Source of the DNA: Cladocopium goreaui
Lineage: Eukaryota > Sar > Dinophyceae > Suessiales > Symbiodiniaceae
Direction: 5' to 3'
Length of the DNA: 64,000 bases
Assembly (NCBI GenBank): GCA_947184155.2
Contig: CAMXCT020001680.1
Span: 395,001 to 459,000, forward strand
The translations under genes were made by a program, and so were the position numbers. The notes beneath the pieces were generated by a model. It was not told the origin of the DNA. It did no database searches and saw only the letters and a program-made list of their open reading frames with translations. Shown here in pieces: positions 17,759-29,858 of this stretch (within the stretch, counting starts at the first letter, position 1; each line of letters opens with the position of its first letter).

Positions 17759-18849
17759 TAATCCAAAATTAACCAAAAATTGGAATGTTGAAATATGGAT
17801 TGGGCCAAACTGGGGATAACTACGATAACTCATGATAACTCATATATAGAATGGGGTCTGTTTGAAAATGCAAGACCGCAAAATGAAAGTCATAAATGAT
17901 GATGAGCCAACATTTTGGGTATCCAACAAGTTCAAACAAAAAGACGTGGAAAAAGGATGACAACTTCTTAGTGGAATAGTAATGTGGAATCACATTTATG
18001 GTCAATCCACCGGAAGAATCACATTGCCTGTTTGCATCCTTCCCAGAAATGATGAACATTCAACAGTTGACTTCGGTCCATGTTGGTGTTGTTGGGTCGT
18101 GTTTTGTCCAGTTTCTGTCCATGTGTTTTTCTTGCAGAATTTCCTTCGGTTGGATTCAGAATCCATAGGCGACGCCTTGAAGACTCACCCGAGAGCTACG
18201 GCGGGCCCCATCGTGCTGTCCACGCATTCCAGCTCCGTGTATTTGAATTCACTATTGAATAGGGATGTCACCGGCCAAAATATGCTATCAACGAGCAACA
18301 CTTAGCTGCTTTAGCATGCAGACATATCGATTTAACCCGCCACATAATGATTTAACCTGGGATTACAACTTGAACACTTGGGAGTGTATGCAACCTTTAA
18401 CCACCAAAAGGGTGGTTAAGTCACCAAGAATAAGATTTCAGCAAGACTCGCAGAGAGTAGTCCCACTCTGGAATTGACAAGCGACCACAGCACTGAGAAA
18501 GGATAGAGCCGTGGGTCCTTTACTGCCCAGTTTGCAGTAAAAAGCATGAAACATTCCATTGCTGTCCATGGTCAAAGCATGTGGTCAGGTTCTCCCTTCA
18601 CAAGTAAAATACAATTTTTACTGTTACGCTACAATCATACAACGTTGTTTATAGTCTCATCCCACCAGTTGCTGTGACTGAAAAACCTGGGATGAACCTA
18701 AGGCTCCCGTCTTTTCAAAGAGGATCCCCAAAAATAGTTGTTCTAAATGGTACCCAGCAAAGAAATACAAAAATATGAGAAACTGAACGAATGCTGATCC
18801 AGGGTTCACATTAGTCATCATTAGTTGCATTAGGTCTTTACCATTTTAC
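17759..18849. other. Unassigned sequence
   Basis: No PPR signature, hairpin family or strong splice-bounded frame was recognised over about 1.1 kb. Open frames at 17820-18305 lack identifiable features. Confidence 0.4.
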
Positions 18850-18975
18850 CGAGCACTTCCAAAACGCTATATGATCATGTGCCAAGTGACACTTTTCACA
18901 CGCGCTGATCGCGGCGTTGAAACTGATGTTGTCTGGAACCACCCTTGGGGCCGTGCATGGCGTGCACCAGTTAAA
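18850..18975 (-). CDS. PPR-repeat exon
   Basis: Reads VPDNISFNAAISACEKCHLA followed by HDHIAFWKCS. The first half is a canonical dinoflagellate PPR helix pair start; the second half has drifted from the usual GxQWxxAL. A GTAAAA donor-like site follows at 18849. The upstream edge is uncertain (near CTGGTGCACGCC). Confidence 0.65.
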
Positions 18976-19332
18976 ACATGGCTGGCCTTTCACCTTACAT
19001 GTTCCTGAAAAAATAACAACAACTCTATACATCTGTAGGGTATGACATGAGTTGCAAAAGTCATTCTGTCTGGGCAGTGAGACAGTCATAATCATAAACT
19101 TCGCCATCTACGATTCTCTATGCATATACAATATGCATGAATATTCTAGTTGGTGGTTTCAACGCCCCGAAAAAAAACCATTGCCTCCTGATCTCTTCCA
19201 TGATTCATTGTCATTGGGGATCAGCATCCCAAATCAGGTAGAAAAAAACGAACACACATTTCAGAATAGCAACAACTACAGTATATTATAATATATATAT
19301 ATATAACATTATACAACTATGTTGTTTATATA

Positions 19333-19436
19333 TACCCTCTGGTTATTTAACATAGCCATGGAAAATCACCATTTTAATAGGTAAACCATCTATAAATGGA
19401 CCATTTTCCATAGCTATGTTAAATAACCAGAGGGTA
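19333..19436. repeat. Family A hairpin
   Basis: TACCCTCTGGTTATTTAACATAG left and CTATGTTAAATAACCAGAGGGTA right are fully complementary over more than 20 bp. A tataaatgg interior module. Partial family C sequence lies upstream at about 19147-19190. Confidence 0.9.
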
Positions 19437-21271
19437 TATATATATATATACATTATATAACTATAACCAATTTCTCTGTGGAATGGAGTATCAACTGTGT
19501 CTTCCTCTAAATGCGTGTTAAACAAACAACCCAGAGACGCGGCCCACAACACCAAGGTTCAAATCCCACTTGGTTTCTAAAAAAAAAATGATCATCTGCC
19601 AGTGGCCACCAGGATAACAATTAACATGTATGTTTTGGACCCCAAACAATGAGCTACACTACCCACTTGCATCGTGCGGGAACTACTCAATCCAGACTAG
19701 GTTTTCTTACTTTATTGCCAGTTTACCCTCTGCATGTGTGTGTTGGTCAATCTCAAGTTTTTCTTGATTATTGTTGGTTCGATAAGATTACCAACCGATT
19801 GGGAAAAATCGAAGTTTTGACCCATACTACCGTGATAACCATGCCCATTATTTTGCTGTCCCCATTTCTCCTGACAAAATCCATTGAAATCACCATGTTT
19901 GTTTGAAATTCCATACGTGATGGTTGATGTCCCCACTTCTTGACAAACCCATACTCACTATTTCAATAATTATTCAGCGAAATCCCAATTTTGATGGTGG
20001 AAACCATCATTTCTGGCTAAAACCAAGTTTTGGATCCAATAATGTGGTTAATTAAAACAATTTCATAAACCATCCCCCAGTCATCATCATTTCCATAGGT
20101 GGTATGGTTACCATTCCCAGTCATGGGTAGTTTATTTCATTGACGATTCCTATGGGTTTGGATGCTCCACACCAAGTCCCACTCCAGCGAGGTGCTTCAA
20201 CTGTGGTAACTGGGCCAGCAGACTTAAGACCTTCCAAGTGATGGCAATCGTGGCAAGGTGACGATACATAAAAACAACGCTTTTGTTTTTCCGGTTGCCC
20301 AGCTTCCACTGTAAACCGCGCTAGTTTGTGTTTCTGAAATATTGTTCAATGGATTTTCATCCCCAGAAATTGGGCTAACATTCGGATTTTGGGCTTTAGT
20401 AGGAAAACAAAAACAGATATAACATGCTATAACCACGGCAGCAAAAGAATTGGACATTTTCTCAGATACTCGATGGTTTGATGCGGGGGTGCTCCATTTT
20501 CATACAATTGGGAAGGTACCACTCTGATTGCAGATCCTCAATTTTGGATGTTTTTGGACACTATTCCCCTGATAATGATACAAAGCCTCCGCCATGATTC
20601 AGTAATTCAAGGTTGATCTTCTCCATTTCATTTGTTCACTTTGCCAGATAAACCACCCACAAATTGTCTATTTTCAGAACTTTTAATTATGCTGGACTTT
20701 TTGGGTGGTCCGCTGCGAGCTGCGGCTTTCACCACAATTCATACCGCTCCGCCCTTGCGACATAGAAGCGAGTCAACAAGTCTCTTCCACCTTGTCGCGC
20801 ATCTTCAAGCCAATTCGGACCCATCTCTCATTGCCACGTCAGTCTCGGCATGCCATTCATGTTTCGGAAAACACAATGCCATTATATGGAGGAACATCCA
20901 TCTCTTCAAGGAGAAACATATCAATTTAGATGTGGATACCCTTTGAATTTCAGAATCAACCACCTACCGTCAAGGGCAGCAATGAAAACCTCATTGATGC
21001 ACACGCTGCCATACCTACATATTATCAAACGCAAAGTCATGGTTCCCATTTGCAGACGAATCCATCTTCAGAAAACCACCGTGTCATCTTGTCCATTCCA
21101 TCGTAAGAACAGCTTTCCCGTTGCCAATCTTAGATCTGCAAATGCTATCTAAAATTATATATGAATGACATTATAAACATCTTCCGGATTCTTTACCTTT
21201 AAATTTCCCCCAGTTTTCCTTAAATGTTCCCAGCCATTTTCGCAGGGATTTCCATGCCCCGGGACCATCCC
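19437..21271. other. Mostly unassigned; family H copy and a coding-like stretch
   Basis: A family H-like segment with cataaaccatcccccagtc and ggtggtatggttaccatt lies at about 20060-20115. Plus-strand 20705-20929 is open and protein-like (IPLRPCDIEASQQVSSTLSR and on), but the minus strand is also partly open, so no strand is chosen. No other gene is recognised. Confidence 0.35.
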
Positions 21272-21372
21272 CCAAAACTCCCCACCGCCTGTTGCCAGCG
21301 TTTGGCCTTCTCACAGCAACTCAGCAGTGCGTTCACCGTGACCACGTCGATGCCTTGGCGTCCACTCAATTT
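21272..21372 (-). CDS. PPR-repeat exon
   Basis: Reads GRQGIDVVTVNALLSCCEKA followed by KRWQQAVGSFGGW. It combines the NAxxSxCEK and RWQQA halves of one PPR unit in a single open frame. A GTCCCG sequence follows GGATG as a possible donor. GC-rich compared with its surroundings, as expected of an exon in AT-rich DNA. Confidence 0.72.
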
Positions 21373-21663
21373 TTGATACAATTAGTGAGGCCCCCGGCCA
21401 CGATAGCGTTCAGTTGGTGAACATAACTCCAATTTCACTATGGTTTATGGTACTTAAAACATCTTATAACGAACTAGTTACTGGGGCGAATCTAAACCAA
21501 CTTATAACTGGGGGGGCCACATTGTAGTCCACTTTTTTCGTGGAGTCACCGTGGAGTCGTCCACTTCTGCAGGATTTAACTAGCCATCCAGTTGGTTGGG
21601 GATGTAGCTAACCTTACCAGTGATACTTCCGAAGGCATGGGTGGATCCATAGATGGACTAACT

Positions 21664-21770
21664 GTACAATTATATATATATATTATCATATTATATTATA
21701 TTATATAATGTTATATTATATTATATTGTATTATATTATATTCTTACGTATATATATATGTTGTTCATTT
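21664..21770. repeat. AT-rich microsatellite
   Basis: ttatattatatta-type repeats with no other content. Confidence 0.8.
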
Positions 21771-21982
21771 TTAACGTATATGTTCTTGTGAATGTGTTTG
21801 TTGTTGCGTGTGTGATCTGCTTGTATTGTTTTGGATTGGTCTTCAGGTCACTGGGGCGTCAGAATCATCCAAGTTGTCATTGATAGGGAAACAGCCAAAT
21901 GAGTAGATAACCTACACCGGATTCAACAAAACCAGTTTAACTTAACACAAAAAAAACATAGTAGATATATTACAGTCTATAG

Positions 21983-22087
21983 TACCCTCTGGTAAATAAA
22001 CATAGACCCTGAAAATCACCCATTTTTAATGGAAACTACTCTTCCAACCCCTATTTGCCAGGGTCTATGTTAATTTACCAGAGGGTA
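21983..22087. repeat. Family A hairpin, agaccctg subfamily
   Basis: TACCCTCTGGTAA/TTACCAGAGGGTA ends, with catagaccctg and cagggtctatg inner arms and a ccaacccctat loop. The same subfamily occurs at 39800-39904 in the opposite direction. Confidence 0.88.
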
Positions 22088-22188
22088 TATAATGTGGGAA
22101 AACCAATAAGAAACATACCATCAAGGGATTGTTTATACCATCCGTTTTTTGGACATGTTGGAGCTCTCCCTGATCTTCGCCAAGGTAC

Positions 22189-22237
22189 TTGGACCTTTGG
22201 ATCGCATCTGCTGGAAGAGCTCGAACGCAGGATCCAC
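22189..22237 (-). CDS. PPR-repeat mini-exon
   Basis: VDPAFELFQQMRSKGP is a textbook second half of a PPR unit (A-x-x-L-F-x-x-M). TTTTTTTCGGCAG precedes it as a strong acceptor and GTACCTTGG follows as donor, giving a 49-bp exon. Its first half would come from another exon. Confidence 0.65.
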
Positions 22238-22329
22238 CTGCCGAAAAAAATATCCTTGGTAAACCAGCCAAAAACATTACCTGATGTGGAGTTAACCAGC
22301 ATACATAGGATGAAATATCTATATACAAG

Positions 22330-22381
22330 TATCTATCTAGCTATCGATCTATCTGTCTATCTATCTATGTATCTATCTATA

Positions 22382-22427
<46 letters not shown>

Positions 22428-22464
22428 TTATGAATCTATCTATCCATCCATCCATCTATCTATT
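22330..22464. repeat. (CTAT)n microsatellite
   Basis: A run of ctat tetranucleotides with a few ccat and ctgt interruptions. The plus-strand frame through it (YLSIYLSIYL) is an artefact. Confidence 0.95.
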
Positions 22465-23067
22465 ACATAATGGGGATATAATAAAGGATATAATAGGGAT
22501 ATATCAGCCAGCAATAAGGGAGATGTCCTATGGGAAGATCATCTAATCAGTGGGGATTTTGTTTTAGAGTTTCCATGTTGAGAAAGGCCATGGCCATCAT
22601 TTGTCAACTGTTTATGTTTGGGGACTCCTCCGAACAAATCAACCAGTGCTGGTTGCATCATTGTTCCAAGTATGTTGAAAACCATGTCTTGGAAACAAGA
22701 ATGAACCCGAACATCTATTGCTATTTTAGCAACACAAATAAACACAAACAATATTTCAGCAACCACAACATGTGAAAAGAAAAGAAATGGCCCAAAGAGC
22801 TACACATGGGAGATCATTGCAGATCGGTGGAAGCCCAGAGCCAAGTTTCTTGGCTCGGACAGTGGCACAATTCACCAGCAACAAAATGGAGGTTCAACAC
22901 ACGAAACACGCATTTAACATCATTTAACCATTTAAGAACAAACAACACAACCATAAAACAAGCAATGCGCAGTTATATATATATATAGGTTCACCCTTGA
23001 ATGGGCAACATCATTCGCCTGAGAGACCAAGGTTGGATCTTTGACTCTGCACTGTGCCAGTGAATTA
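22465..23067. other. Unassigned sequence
   Basis: No gene, hairpin family or strong splice-bounded frame recognised. Confidence 0.4.
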
Positions 23068-23163
23068 TACCATCCGGTAATCGCAATGGGAAAATCCCAT
23101 ATAAATGCAGGCTAAAACATAGGAAAATCGTCTATAAATGGGCAATTTGCTAATCCAAAGGAT
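23068..23163. repeat. Degenerate family A copy
   Basis: taccatccggtaatcg at the left and internal cgtctataaatgggc resemble family A. The right terminus is not recognisable. Confidence 0.4.
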
Positions 23164-23183
23164 AGTTCATCCAGATCATGTGG

Positions 23184-23264
23184 TACCCTCTGGTAATTTA
23201 ACATAGCTATTGAGCATGGCCATAGAAATAGTGAGTTTTCCCATTAAAAATGGTGATTTCCCCA
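23184..23264. repeat. Family A hairpin, right end missing
   Basis: TACCCTCTGGTAATTTAACATAG left arm, then the catagaaatagtgag module and aatggtgatttcccc. The expected TTACCAGAGGGTA end is absent. Confidence 0.75.
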
Positions 23265-23676
23265 TGTTTCCGGCGTGACATCTCCATTCTTGGTGGTCAA
23301 AGTCCACATATATCATCTCATGCCCCTAAGAATGCCTGGCGTGGTGCCCAAAACAAACAGAGCCAGCACTAAACCAGGGTAAACTAAGTTTATTCATCTA
23401 AGTATAGCTATAATAATCACCGTGAATCCTAGGTATATCTAGTCACCTAGTCATTCCAGAGATTCAGCAAACCATGGGGCACCAGCTTGTACTTGCACTC
23501 TTAAAATCACGCAAAAAATATAGGATTCAGCCAACCAACAGTGTATCATCCAAAATGAGAGGATGGACTCGGATGGTTCTCTATGGTTCTCTTGGTGGTT
23601 TCCCCACGTTTCCTAGCCACATTGCCAGCAGCCCCCCAGCCCCCAACAAGGTGGTGGTTTCCCATCTCTCCGCGAC

Positions 23677-23736
23677 CTGCGCACTCTTCTCACAGGCACT
23701 GATGGCGGCGTTGCAAGCAATGGTGCTGGGATGAAC
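23677..23736 (-). CDS. PPR-repeat exon, 20 codons
   Basis: Reads VHPSTIACNAAISACEKSAQ. It is bounded by GTCGGCAG (acceptor) and GTCGCGG (donor), leaving exactly 60 bp in phase 0. The borders are clean and the signature is exact, so this is among the better supported exons. Confidence 0.75.
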
Positions 23737-25173
23737 CTGCCGACGTCCGCACCGTGCTGGTGCCCCTTGGTGGATTCCAGTGGATTTCTCCATGTTTGTT
23801 GCCTAAAAAAGGCGATTTTATGGATAATATCCCGGATATTTGGACAAAGCTATGGGTGTATATGGTGTAAGTGTGGAATAATTAGCCATATCCTTATGGT
23901 TACCTTAGGCAAAATGGGCAAAATGATGGGCCAGTGGATTGGGTTACTAGAAAGGAAAAGGATCAAAAAGAAGTTGGATCTCATCCGAATCAACACTCAT
24001 CCCACGCCACTGTAGCTGCCCATTTTTTAGGATCTCTTGTGCATGAAATGAAACGTTGAAGGAGCACGTGGACCCCTGATCTTTGGTCTACAAGATCAAC
24101 AGCAAATTTGGATGCCCCATTTCAATCTTCACATGGTCCTATAGAGATCATGGAACATCAATGGAAAATTTATAGATCATATCTATAGATTGTATAACTG
24201 ACTTTTGACAATGGAAATCAACGGTCTATAATTACCTGTCAAAAGGCAGTGGGAATCCCATAGATTTCCATTGTCATTATCACACGAGATTGCCATACAA
24301 ACCATGGAAGAAAAAACTACGGCGACCACATCAACGGTGCCAAGTTTATGCAATCGCGGGGTGGAAATTCCCTCCTTCCTGCAATCTAACATGGCAGCCA
24401 TGGCAGAGGAAAATCATCCCTTTTGTGATAGTGAACCGAAGCATCAACAATAACGCAGCCATATCCCAATCTCCAAATATGCTGGTTGTAGGTTGCCCTG
24501 CCATGCGTTCAACAAAAATCACCATTCTTGGCCAAGTCCCCTTGTTGATACTTAATTTCCCCTACAACAACCACAACAGTAGAAACCCCGTTGGTTGTAA
24601 CCCACTATGATCCTGACTCTGGCTCCAAACCGGTTATTATCAAATCCCCATGCTATCAAAACCAACATTTACAAATCGCATCAAATATATCGTACTTTGG
24701 GTCGTTAGAACACTCCAAAACATGTAATGTTTGACTAATCCCCGATGATAATGCATATATATATATATATGATAATCTTAAAAAGCACCCTTTTCACAAC
24801 AACGATTGCCCATTATGAGAACCATTGGTTATACCAGGTTGGTAATACCCTCGCAGCGCTCGCACAACAAGTATTGCGAGCCATTAGTTGTAGCTCATTG
24901 CCAGCAAACCCATTGGACGGGACATAACACATAAAATCATAAAACCTTCCTTAGGCCAGTACCAACCTATGGTTCAAATTATAGCCTAAAATTGGCTAAA
25001 ACTACTATGATAATATCAGACTTTGTGGTAGTTAGCTGTTTTGCTGTAATGACAAACCAATCATCAGCTATCTGGTGCTTAAATCCCAATATGGCGGTTA
25101 TATCCTGTATAAAAACATTTAAAGCCCATAAACCACGATCATCTCTCTGATTGGTTGTAACTCATGTGGAGAT
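23737..25173. other. Unassigned, AT-rich
   Basis: A partial inverted repeat around 24187-24290 pairs tttgacaatggaaatc with gatttccattgtcat. No supported gene. Confidence 0.4.
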
Positions 25174-25306
25174 ATACATATATATATGGAGGTTTCCTAC
25201 AATAGGGGTACCCCCAAATCATCCATGCTAATAGGATTTTCCATTATAAACCATCCAGCTATTGGGGTATCCCCCATTTGTGAAAACCTCCATATATATA
25301 TACATA
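25174..25306. repeat. Family E hairpin
   Basis: Ends are tatacatatatatatggaggttt and aaaacctccatatatata. Interior words are ggggtacccccaaatcatcc and ggggtatccccc. Relatives: 36585-36660, 59483-59573 and 60478-60570. Confidence 0.8.
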
Positions 25307-25708
25307 TGGATAATTAATACGAATTTCCAGCCTTAAACATGGCTTTCGGGATACTGGGACTTACTCGAGTCCCCCATAAATCTGCCATATCCCTTGAAAT
25401 CACTTTATCTGGTGGTTAACTCCCCCTATATATAGGAGCCCCCAATGTTCGATGCAGAAAACAGTGAAACCAGGATGTTAGTTCGATGATTTTCTGTCAC
25501 CTACTCAGAAGTCTATCCCGTGTTATATCCCCATGGGTTTTTTCCCATGTACGTACCGCAATGTTTAAGGTTAAATCCACCATGTTTGGTTGGTAAATTC
25601 TTGTTTGTTGGTTTATCTTTCAATCCCATTAAATTCGATTTGTTTCATGGTTGTATCATGTTATATCAGTCCTACTCATATACATATATATATATCCCCA
25701 TGTTGGGT

Positions 25709-25831
25709 TACCCTTTGGTAATTCAACATAGTTATGGAAAATGGCCATTTATAGTTGATTATAGTTGATTTACCTATTAAAAATGGTGAGTTTCCATAGT
25801 CTATAGTTATGTACACGTTTACCAGAGGGTA
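25709..25831. repeat. Family A hairpin
   Basis: TACCCTTTGGTAA left and TTACCAGAGGGTA right. It has a duplicated atagttgatt stretch and a duplicated tatagt in the right arm. Confidence 0.82.
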
Positions 25832-25997
25832 ACCATGATATAGTCCATTAAATCCCATTAAGTCCGAATAAATCACAATAAGTCTCCATGAAATCCCCTT
25901 AAATTCCCATGAGTCCAATGAAATATTCATCCATATGGCTATATCATGTTATATCAGTTCTACCTTTGTATATACATACATATATTTATATATATAT

Positions 25998-26108
25998 GGG
26001 TAAATTATAAGATGTAATTCACTAACCTGAAATAAGGCAATTTAGGGATGATTCCTCTTATTGACCATGATTCCAGTGAGGTCGCAGTGAGGTCGTTATA
26101 ATTTACCC
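25998..26108. repeat. Family F MITE, uninterrupted copy
   Basis: Perfect 13-bp terminal inverted repeats GGGTAAATTATAA / TTATAATTTACCC enclose cactaacctgaa, gggatgattcctc and gaccatgattccag. It represents the empty-site form of the element that the LINE entered at 1.1/14.25 kb. Confidence 0.88.
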
Positions 26109-26188
26109 AGATATATATATATATATATATATAACCCCATTGCGGATTACTGTAACCAACCAACTCTTGTTTCTTTCAGCCCACGCAC

Positions 26189-26272
26189 CTCTTGGCAGTT
26201 CATCTCCTTCAGAACCAGCAGGGCACGTTGCCACTGCAGGCCCTTCTCACAGGCACTGATGATCTCAGCTTT
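26189..26272 (-). CDS. PPR-repeat exon
   Basis: Reads EIISACEKGLQWQRALLVLK followed by EMNCQE and then a GTGCGTGGG donor. The unit has both the SACEKG and WQRALxxLxEM halves in one frame. The upstream limit is uncertain (AG at about 26271). Confidence 0.75.
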
Positions 26273-26328
26273 CGACACGGTGACATGCCGAGAACCAGCG
26301 GTGATTCAAACGTTTAACGCTAACGTTT

Positions 26329-26424
26329 ATGCCCCGAAATACCAGTTATAAGTACTCATATAACCCCATTTATATATTATTTATGGAATATATAATCCCA
26401 TAGAAATAACAAATTATAACTGTA
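26329..26424. repeat. Family B hairpin, diverged, reverse
   Basis: taccagttataagtactcatataaccccattta, then tataatcccatagaaata and aattataactgtag. The outer TGGCCA is lost. Confidence 0.6.
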
Positions 26425-27570
26425 GTTATTCAAAAACTAAAGTGAACGTTTAGTTTAACCGCAAAGAAATCATGGAAATATCATGGTTTATATCAAAAAT
26501 GATGTGTTCTATTGATATAATTATAATGAGATATAGCAGTCCCCCCCCAAAAGATGCTAAAAAGGTTACACAATAGAAGAATAAATCATTGTGAATAGAT
26601 GTGAATATCACATATGTCATGTTCATGGTGTTGAGAATGTAGTGTCTATTGGCTTATTAATTGGATATAACATGATATAACCAAGTATAACTAACACATC
26701 AAATAAAATTTGCATAATAGGATATGGATTCTGATCATTCTGACCCAAAGAGTATTCAATGGGTCAGTCTCAAGGAAATTGTAAAGGAAACCATGCTGTT
26801 CCACAGTACTGGTAAGGGCGGTTTCCTATTATATAGTTCGGGAAAAACGTATAGACATAACTTCCCTGGCTAGTCAATAATCTCTTTGTTAGACCCTATG
26901 TTTTTCGCCACATAAAGTGGAATTCTACCCTGAACATGCTAAGATATATGGCTATATTATATGTATATATATATAGATACAAGGTGGGCCCCACTGACTT
27001 TCTCCGTTTATAAGCTCCACGAACTATGGTTGTGTCTGCACAACCCTCGTGAAATATGAGTGTATGATTTATACACCAACTTAGCAATAGTTGCTTATAC
27101 CATGAATATCCCGTAAAATCACCAGTGATACTTACGATTCGATCTCTTCTTTGGGAAGCACGTCTTGTCATGGTTTGAACATGTGGGTTACACAGAATTA
27201 ACTTGAAATAAGATTCTAGTCCAACATGTCAAAGCAAAAAAAGTCTTAATAATTAAAAAAGTTGCCTCTGATCATGAATCTGTTGAGGACATGGCACTCT
27301 GGTTAGTTAAATTTGGGGAAGAAGTCAGTAAGGGAGAAAGTGAGTTATGCTGTATTGAAGCTAGGTGCACTTTCACTGTGAACTTGAAAATTACCTGAAC
27401 TTTGATCCTTGCAAATATTTGAAAATAGTCGTTGTTCATTTCTGCATAATTCAACCTGCCTGCACAGGTCTCCAGCGAAAGCTTGGAATATCCAGCGCAT
27501 CTCTTTTGTTCTTGCGCCCATCTTCAACTCGTTGCTGCTTGGTCTTGGTGGGATAAGTGAATGCCCCCAC
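26425..27570. other. Unassigned, AT-rich
   Basis: A minus-strand frame at 27345-27527 is weakly protein-like (KEMRWIFQAFAGDLCRQVEL). It could belong with the neighbouring coding fragment. No family recognised. Confidence 0.35.
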
Positions 27571-27977
27571 TCATCCTTCCAGAGCTTGCTTTTCTCTCTC
27601 TCCCCTAGTGACGCTGTTCATTTCTGGCGCCACATATTTCGTCTGTTTGCCATCAAATTGATCGAGGGGATTGCTGAAATATCCAACCTGGGTGGCATCC
27701 AGCCAAATCCTGTCAAGGTGCTTCTCTGGACAGTTAAAAGTATCGTCTGCCAAGCAAAGGTGGGGCACTGTCCGTGCCCGCTGGGCTCGCGGGTTTCCAC
27801 CATTTTCCATCTCCGCTCTATCCAGGGCCGGTAGCTCTTCTCGCCATGTTCGAATGGGAATGTGTGCCTTGACTTTGTTGGGGTGCCTTCGCATGGCAAA
27901 GGTGCTCCAAAAATCCAATGGCAGTTTGGGTGTGATACCATGGGGATACCCTTTTTTCATGGCCGGCCTGAATGGAA
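27571..27977 (-). CDS. Unrecognised coding fragment
   Basis: A minus-strand open frame of about 135 codons with good protein character (LPLDFWSTFAMRRHPNKVKA; HLCLADDTFNCPEKHLDRIW; FDGKQTKYVAPEMN). It ends at a stop at 27571. Its 5' side is cut by a family A hairpin at 27978-28091, so the ATG-initiated frame that runs through the hairpin is not genuine. The plus strand is also open, but its translation looks less natural. No domain recognised. Confidence 0.45.
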
Positions 27978-28091
27978 TACCCGGCCTGGTAAACATACCG
28001 TTAAAGCTATTGCAAATGGGCATAGAAATAGTTGATTTACCCAAAAATGGGTGGATCTTTCCATAGTTATGTAAACGTTTACCAGAGGGTA
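27978..28091. repeat. Family A hairpin with CCCGGCC end variant
   Basis: Left end is TACCCGGCCTGGTAA instead of TACCCTCTGGTAA; right end TTACCAGAGGGTA is standard. The catagaaatagttga module is present. It abuts a coding fragment. Confidence 0.82.
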
Positions 28092-28609
28092 AATGTGGGA
28101 ACATGATCTTCTAAGGCATGATTTTCTTCAAATGGGATTCCCAGAACCTTCAGACAAACCAGCATTTTTTGGGGGAAAGTTCTGCAACAGTGGATGATCG
28201 GCATCTTTTATGCGCTGAAATACTTCAAGGCATGCCCTGAAAATGAACCGCCCAGATTGAGGAGGAAATTCCGTGATTACAACATGTGGAAAACATGTGA
28301 AAACTGCAATTTATCCTTTGAGAGAGCGGATGAGTCCATTCCGTCCCTGCGATTGATCGCACGATGATCTAAGCTAAGGGGACCATATATTTCATTCAAC
28401 ACCAATTCATTGTACAATAATACAATGAACACTTAACCACTGATGATAATCCCATCCCCCAAACACCCCTTGTATGGTCCTAAATATTTGGTTTCATCTC
28501 CTACATCCACCATGGATTTTCTGGCATGTACCTATTATCCTGGCGCCAGTATTCTTTCACATCCCAAAAAGTTTTTGCGTTTACCCGCTGCTTAAAAACT
28601 ATAACATAT
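28092..28609. other. Unassigned sequence
   Basis: No supported gene or repeat family between the family A copy and the family D copy. Confidence 0.4.
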
Positions 28610-28699
28610 CCCATAGGATCCATGTATGGTATATATGCTAACATTGGGGGTATGTTGATGGTAAATGTTACCATATATAGCATACATGGATCCTATGGG
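28610..28699. repeat. Family D hairpin
   Basis: CCCATAGGATCCATG left and CATGGATCCTATGGG right with ggtatatatgctaaca / accatatatagcata inner arms. Confidence 0.88.
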
Positions 28700-28830
28700 T
28701 ATAATATTAGGACAATTATCATAATTCACCATTGTTTATCATGATTCACCATCCATTACTATCATGTGCTTGGGAAACTCTTAGTACCTCCACAGGCTCT
28801 CCAGGGAATATGGAAAATCCGATACCCATA

Positions 28831-28919
28831 TACAGTTATGGCCCAAAATACCAGTTATAAGTACTTATAATCCCATTTATGGAGTGTATAATTCCATAGA
28901 AATAGCCAGTTGGAACTAA
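28831..28919. repeat. Family B hairpin, diverged
   Basis: TACAGTTATGGCCCAAAATACC left. The right arm degenerates after aatagccagtt. Confidence 0.65.
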
Positions 28920-28972
28920 CAGACATGGCCACAACCAAACCGCTCCCTCTGAACCACCGGATAGATTTAACC

Positions 28973-29045
28973 ATCGCCGGTCCCAAGGTGCCCGCAGCGC
29001 CGTAAGTCACGACATTCGCTTGCACGCTGCTCTCGGACATGCGCC
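28973..29045 (-). CDS. PPR-repeat exon
   Basis: Reads SSVQANVVTYGAAGTLGPAM. VxxNVVTYGAA is typical of the first PPR helix. A GTTAAATC donor-like site follows. The second helix is not in the exon. Confidence 0.6.
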
Positions 29046-29358
29046 TGGGATCGCGGCTTCGGAGCGTGTCGCTGAATGACCAGCAAAATGGCCATTGAAA
29101 TGGGAAACCTTTGGAATATTGGAATTGGGTCCACCCATTTCATTGCAGTTTTAGATTTTGTTCGCAAAACTGCCCCAAATTCATGTTCGAATCTTAAAAT
29201 GATGATATGTTTTTGGAGGGTGTGCCCCATTTTCGGATCCACAGAAATGGGTTCAGATGTCGATTCATTCAGGAAACTGATCCAGCCAGGTTGGAATTGA
29301 ATCCACCCCGGTTGCTTTCAGTGCTTTCACAAAAACTGCACAGGATGCAAACATTGAT

Positions 29359-29469
29359 CTGGTTGGTGGTTTCAACACTCCGAAAAATGATGGAGTTCGT
29401 CAATGGGAAGGATGACATCCCAGATATGAAATGGAACATAAAATTCCATGGTTTGAAACCACCAACCAG
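29359..29469. repeat. Family C hairpin
   Basis: CTGGTTGGTGGTTTCAA left and TTTGAAACCACCAACCAG right, 17-18-bp complementary ends. gagttcgtcaatgggaagg core module. Confidence 0.9.
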
Positions 29470-29658
29470 TGATGATTTGCTAAGATTGATGATTTACTGC
29501 CCAAAAACATGATGATCTGCTAAGATTGATGATTTACTGCCAAATTATATACTAAAAGGATCTAAAGGTCCTGCAGTTTCCTGAGAGTTTCCTGAGTCCA
29601 ACATTCTAGGCCAAGTCCCTAGCATTTGGTCATTTAGCATAGCAAAAGTCACCATGTT

Positions 29659-29779
29659 TACCCTCTGGTTATGACTGACATAGCCATGGTATAGATGGCC
29701 CATAGAAATAGATGGTAAACACCGTTTTTAAACATGGGTGGATTTTCCATGGCGAACTGTTGGTCATAACCAGATGGTA
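29659..29779. repeat. Family A hairpin
   Basis: TACCCTCTGGTTATGACTGACATAG left. The right arm ends gaactgttggtcataaccagatggta. Confidence 0.8.
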
Positions 29780-29858
29780 ATAGGTCTAATAAGTAAATCA
29801 TTGAACTAATTGATACTAATTGGATCTAATTGGGTTATTTTTCATGTGAATTTACCAG

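Noticed and set aside
19530-19575. tRNA-like T-arm (ccaaggttcaaatcccacttgg)
   Set aside because: The rest of a cloverleaf is missing.
22322-22546. Plus-strand frame rich in YLSIYLSI
   Set aside because: It is the translation of a CTAT microsatellite.
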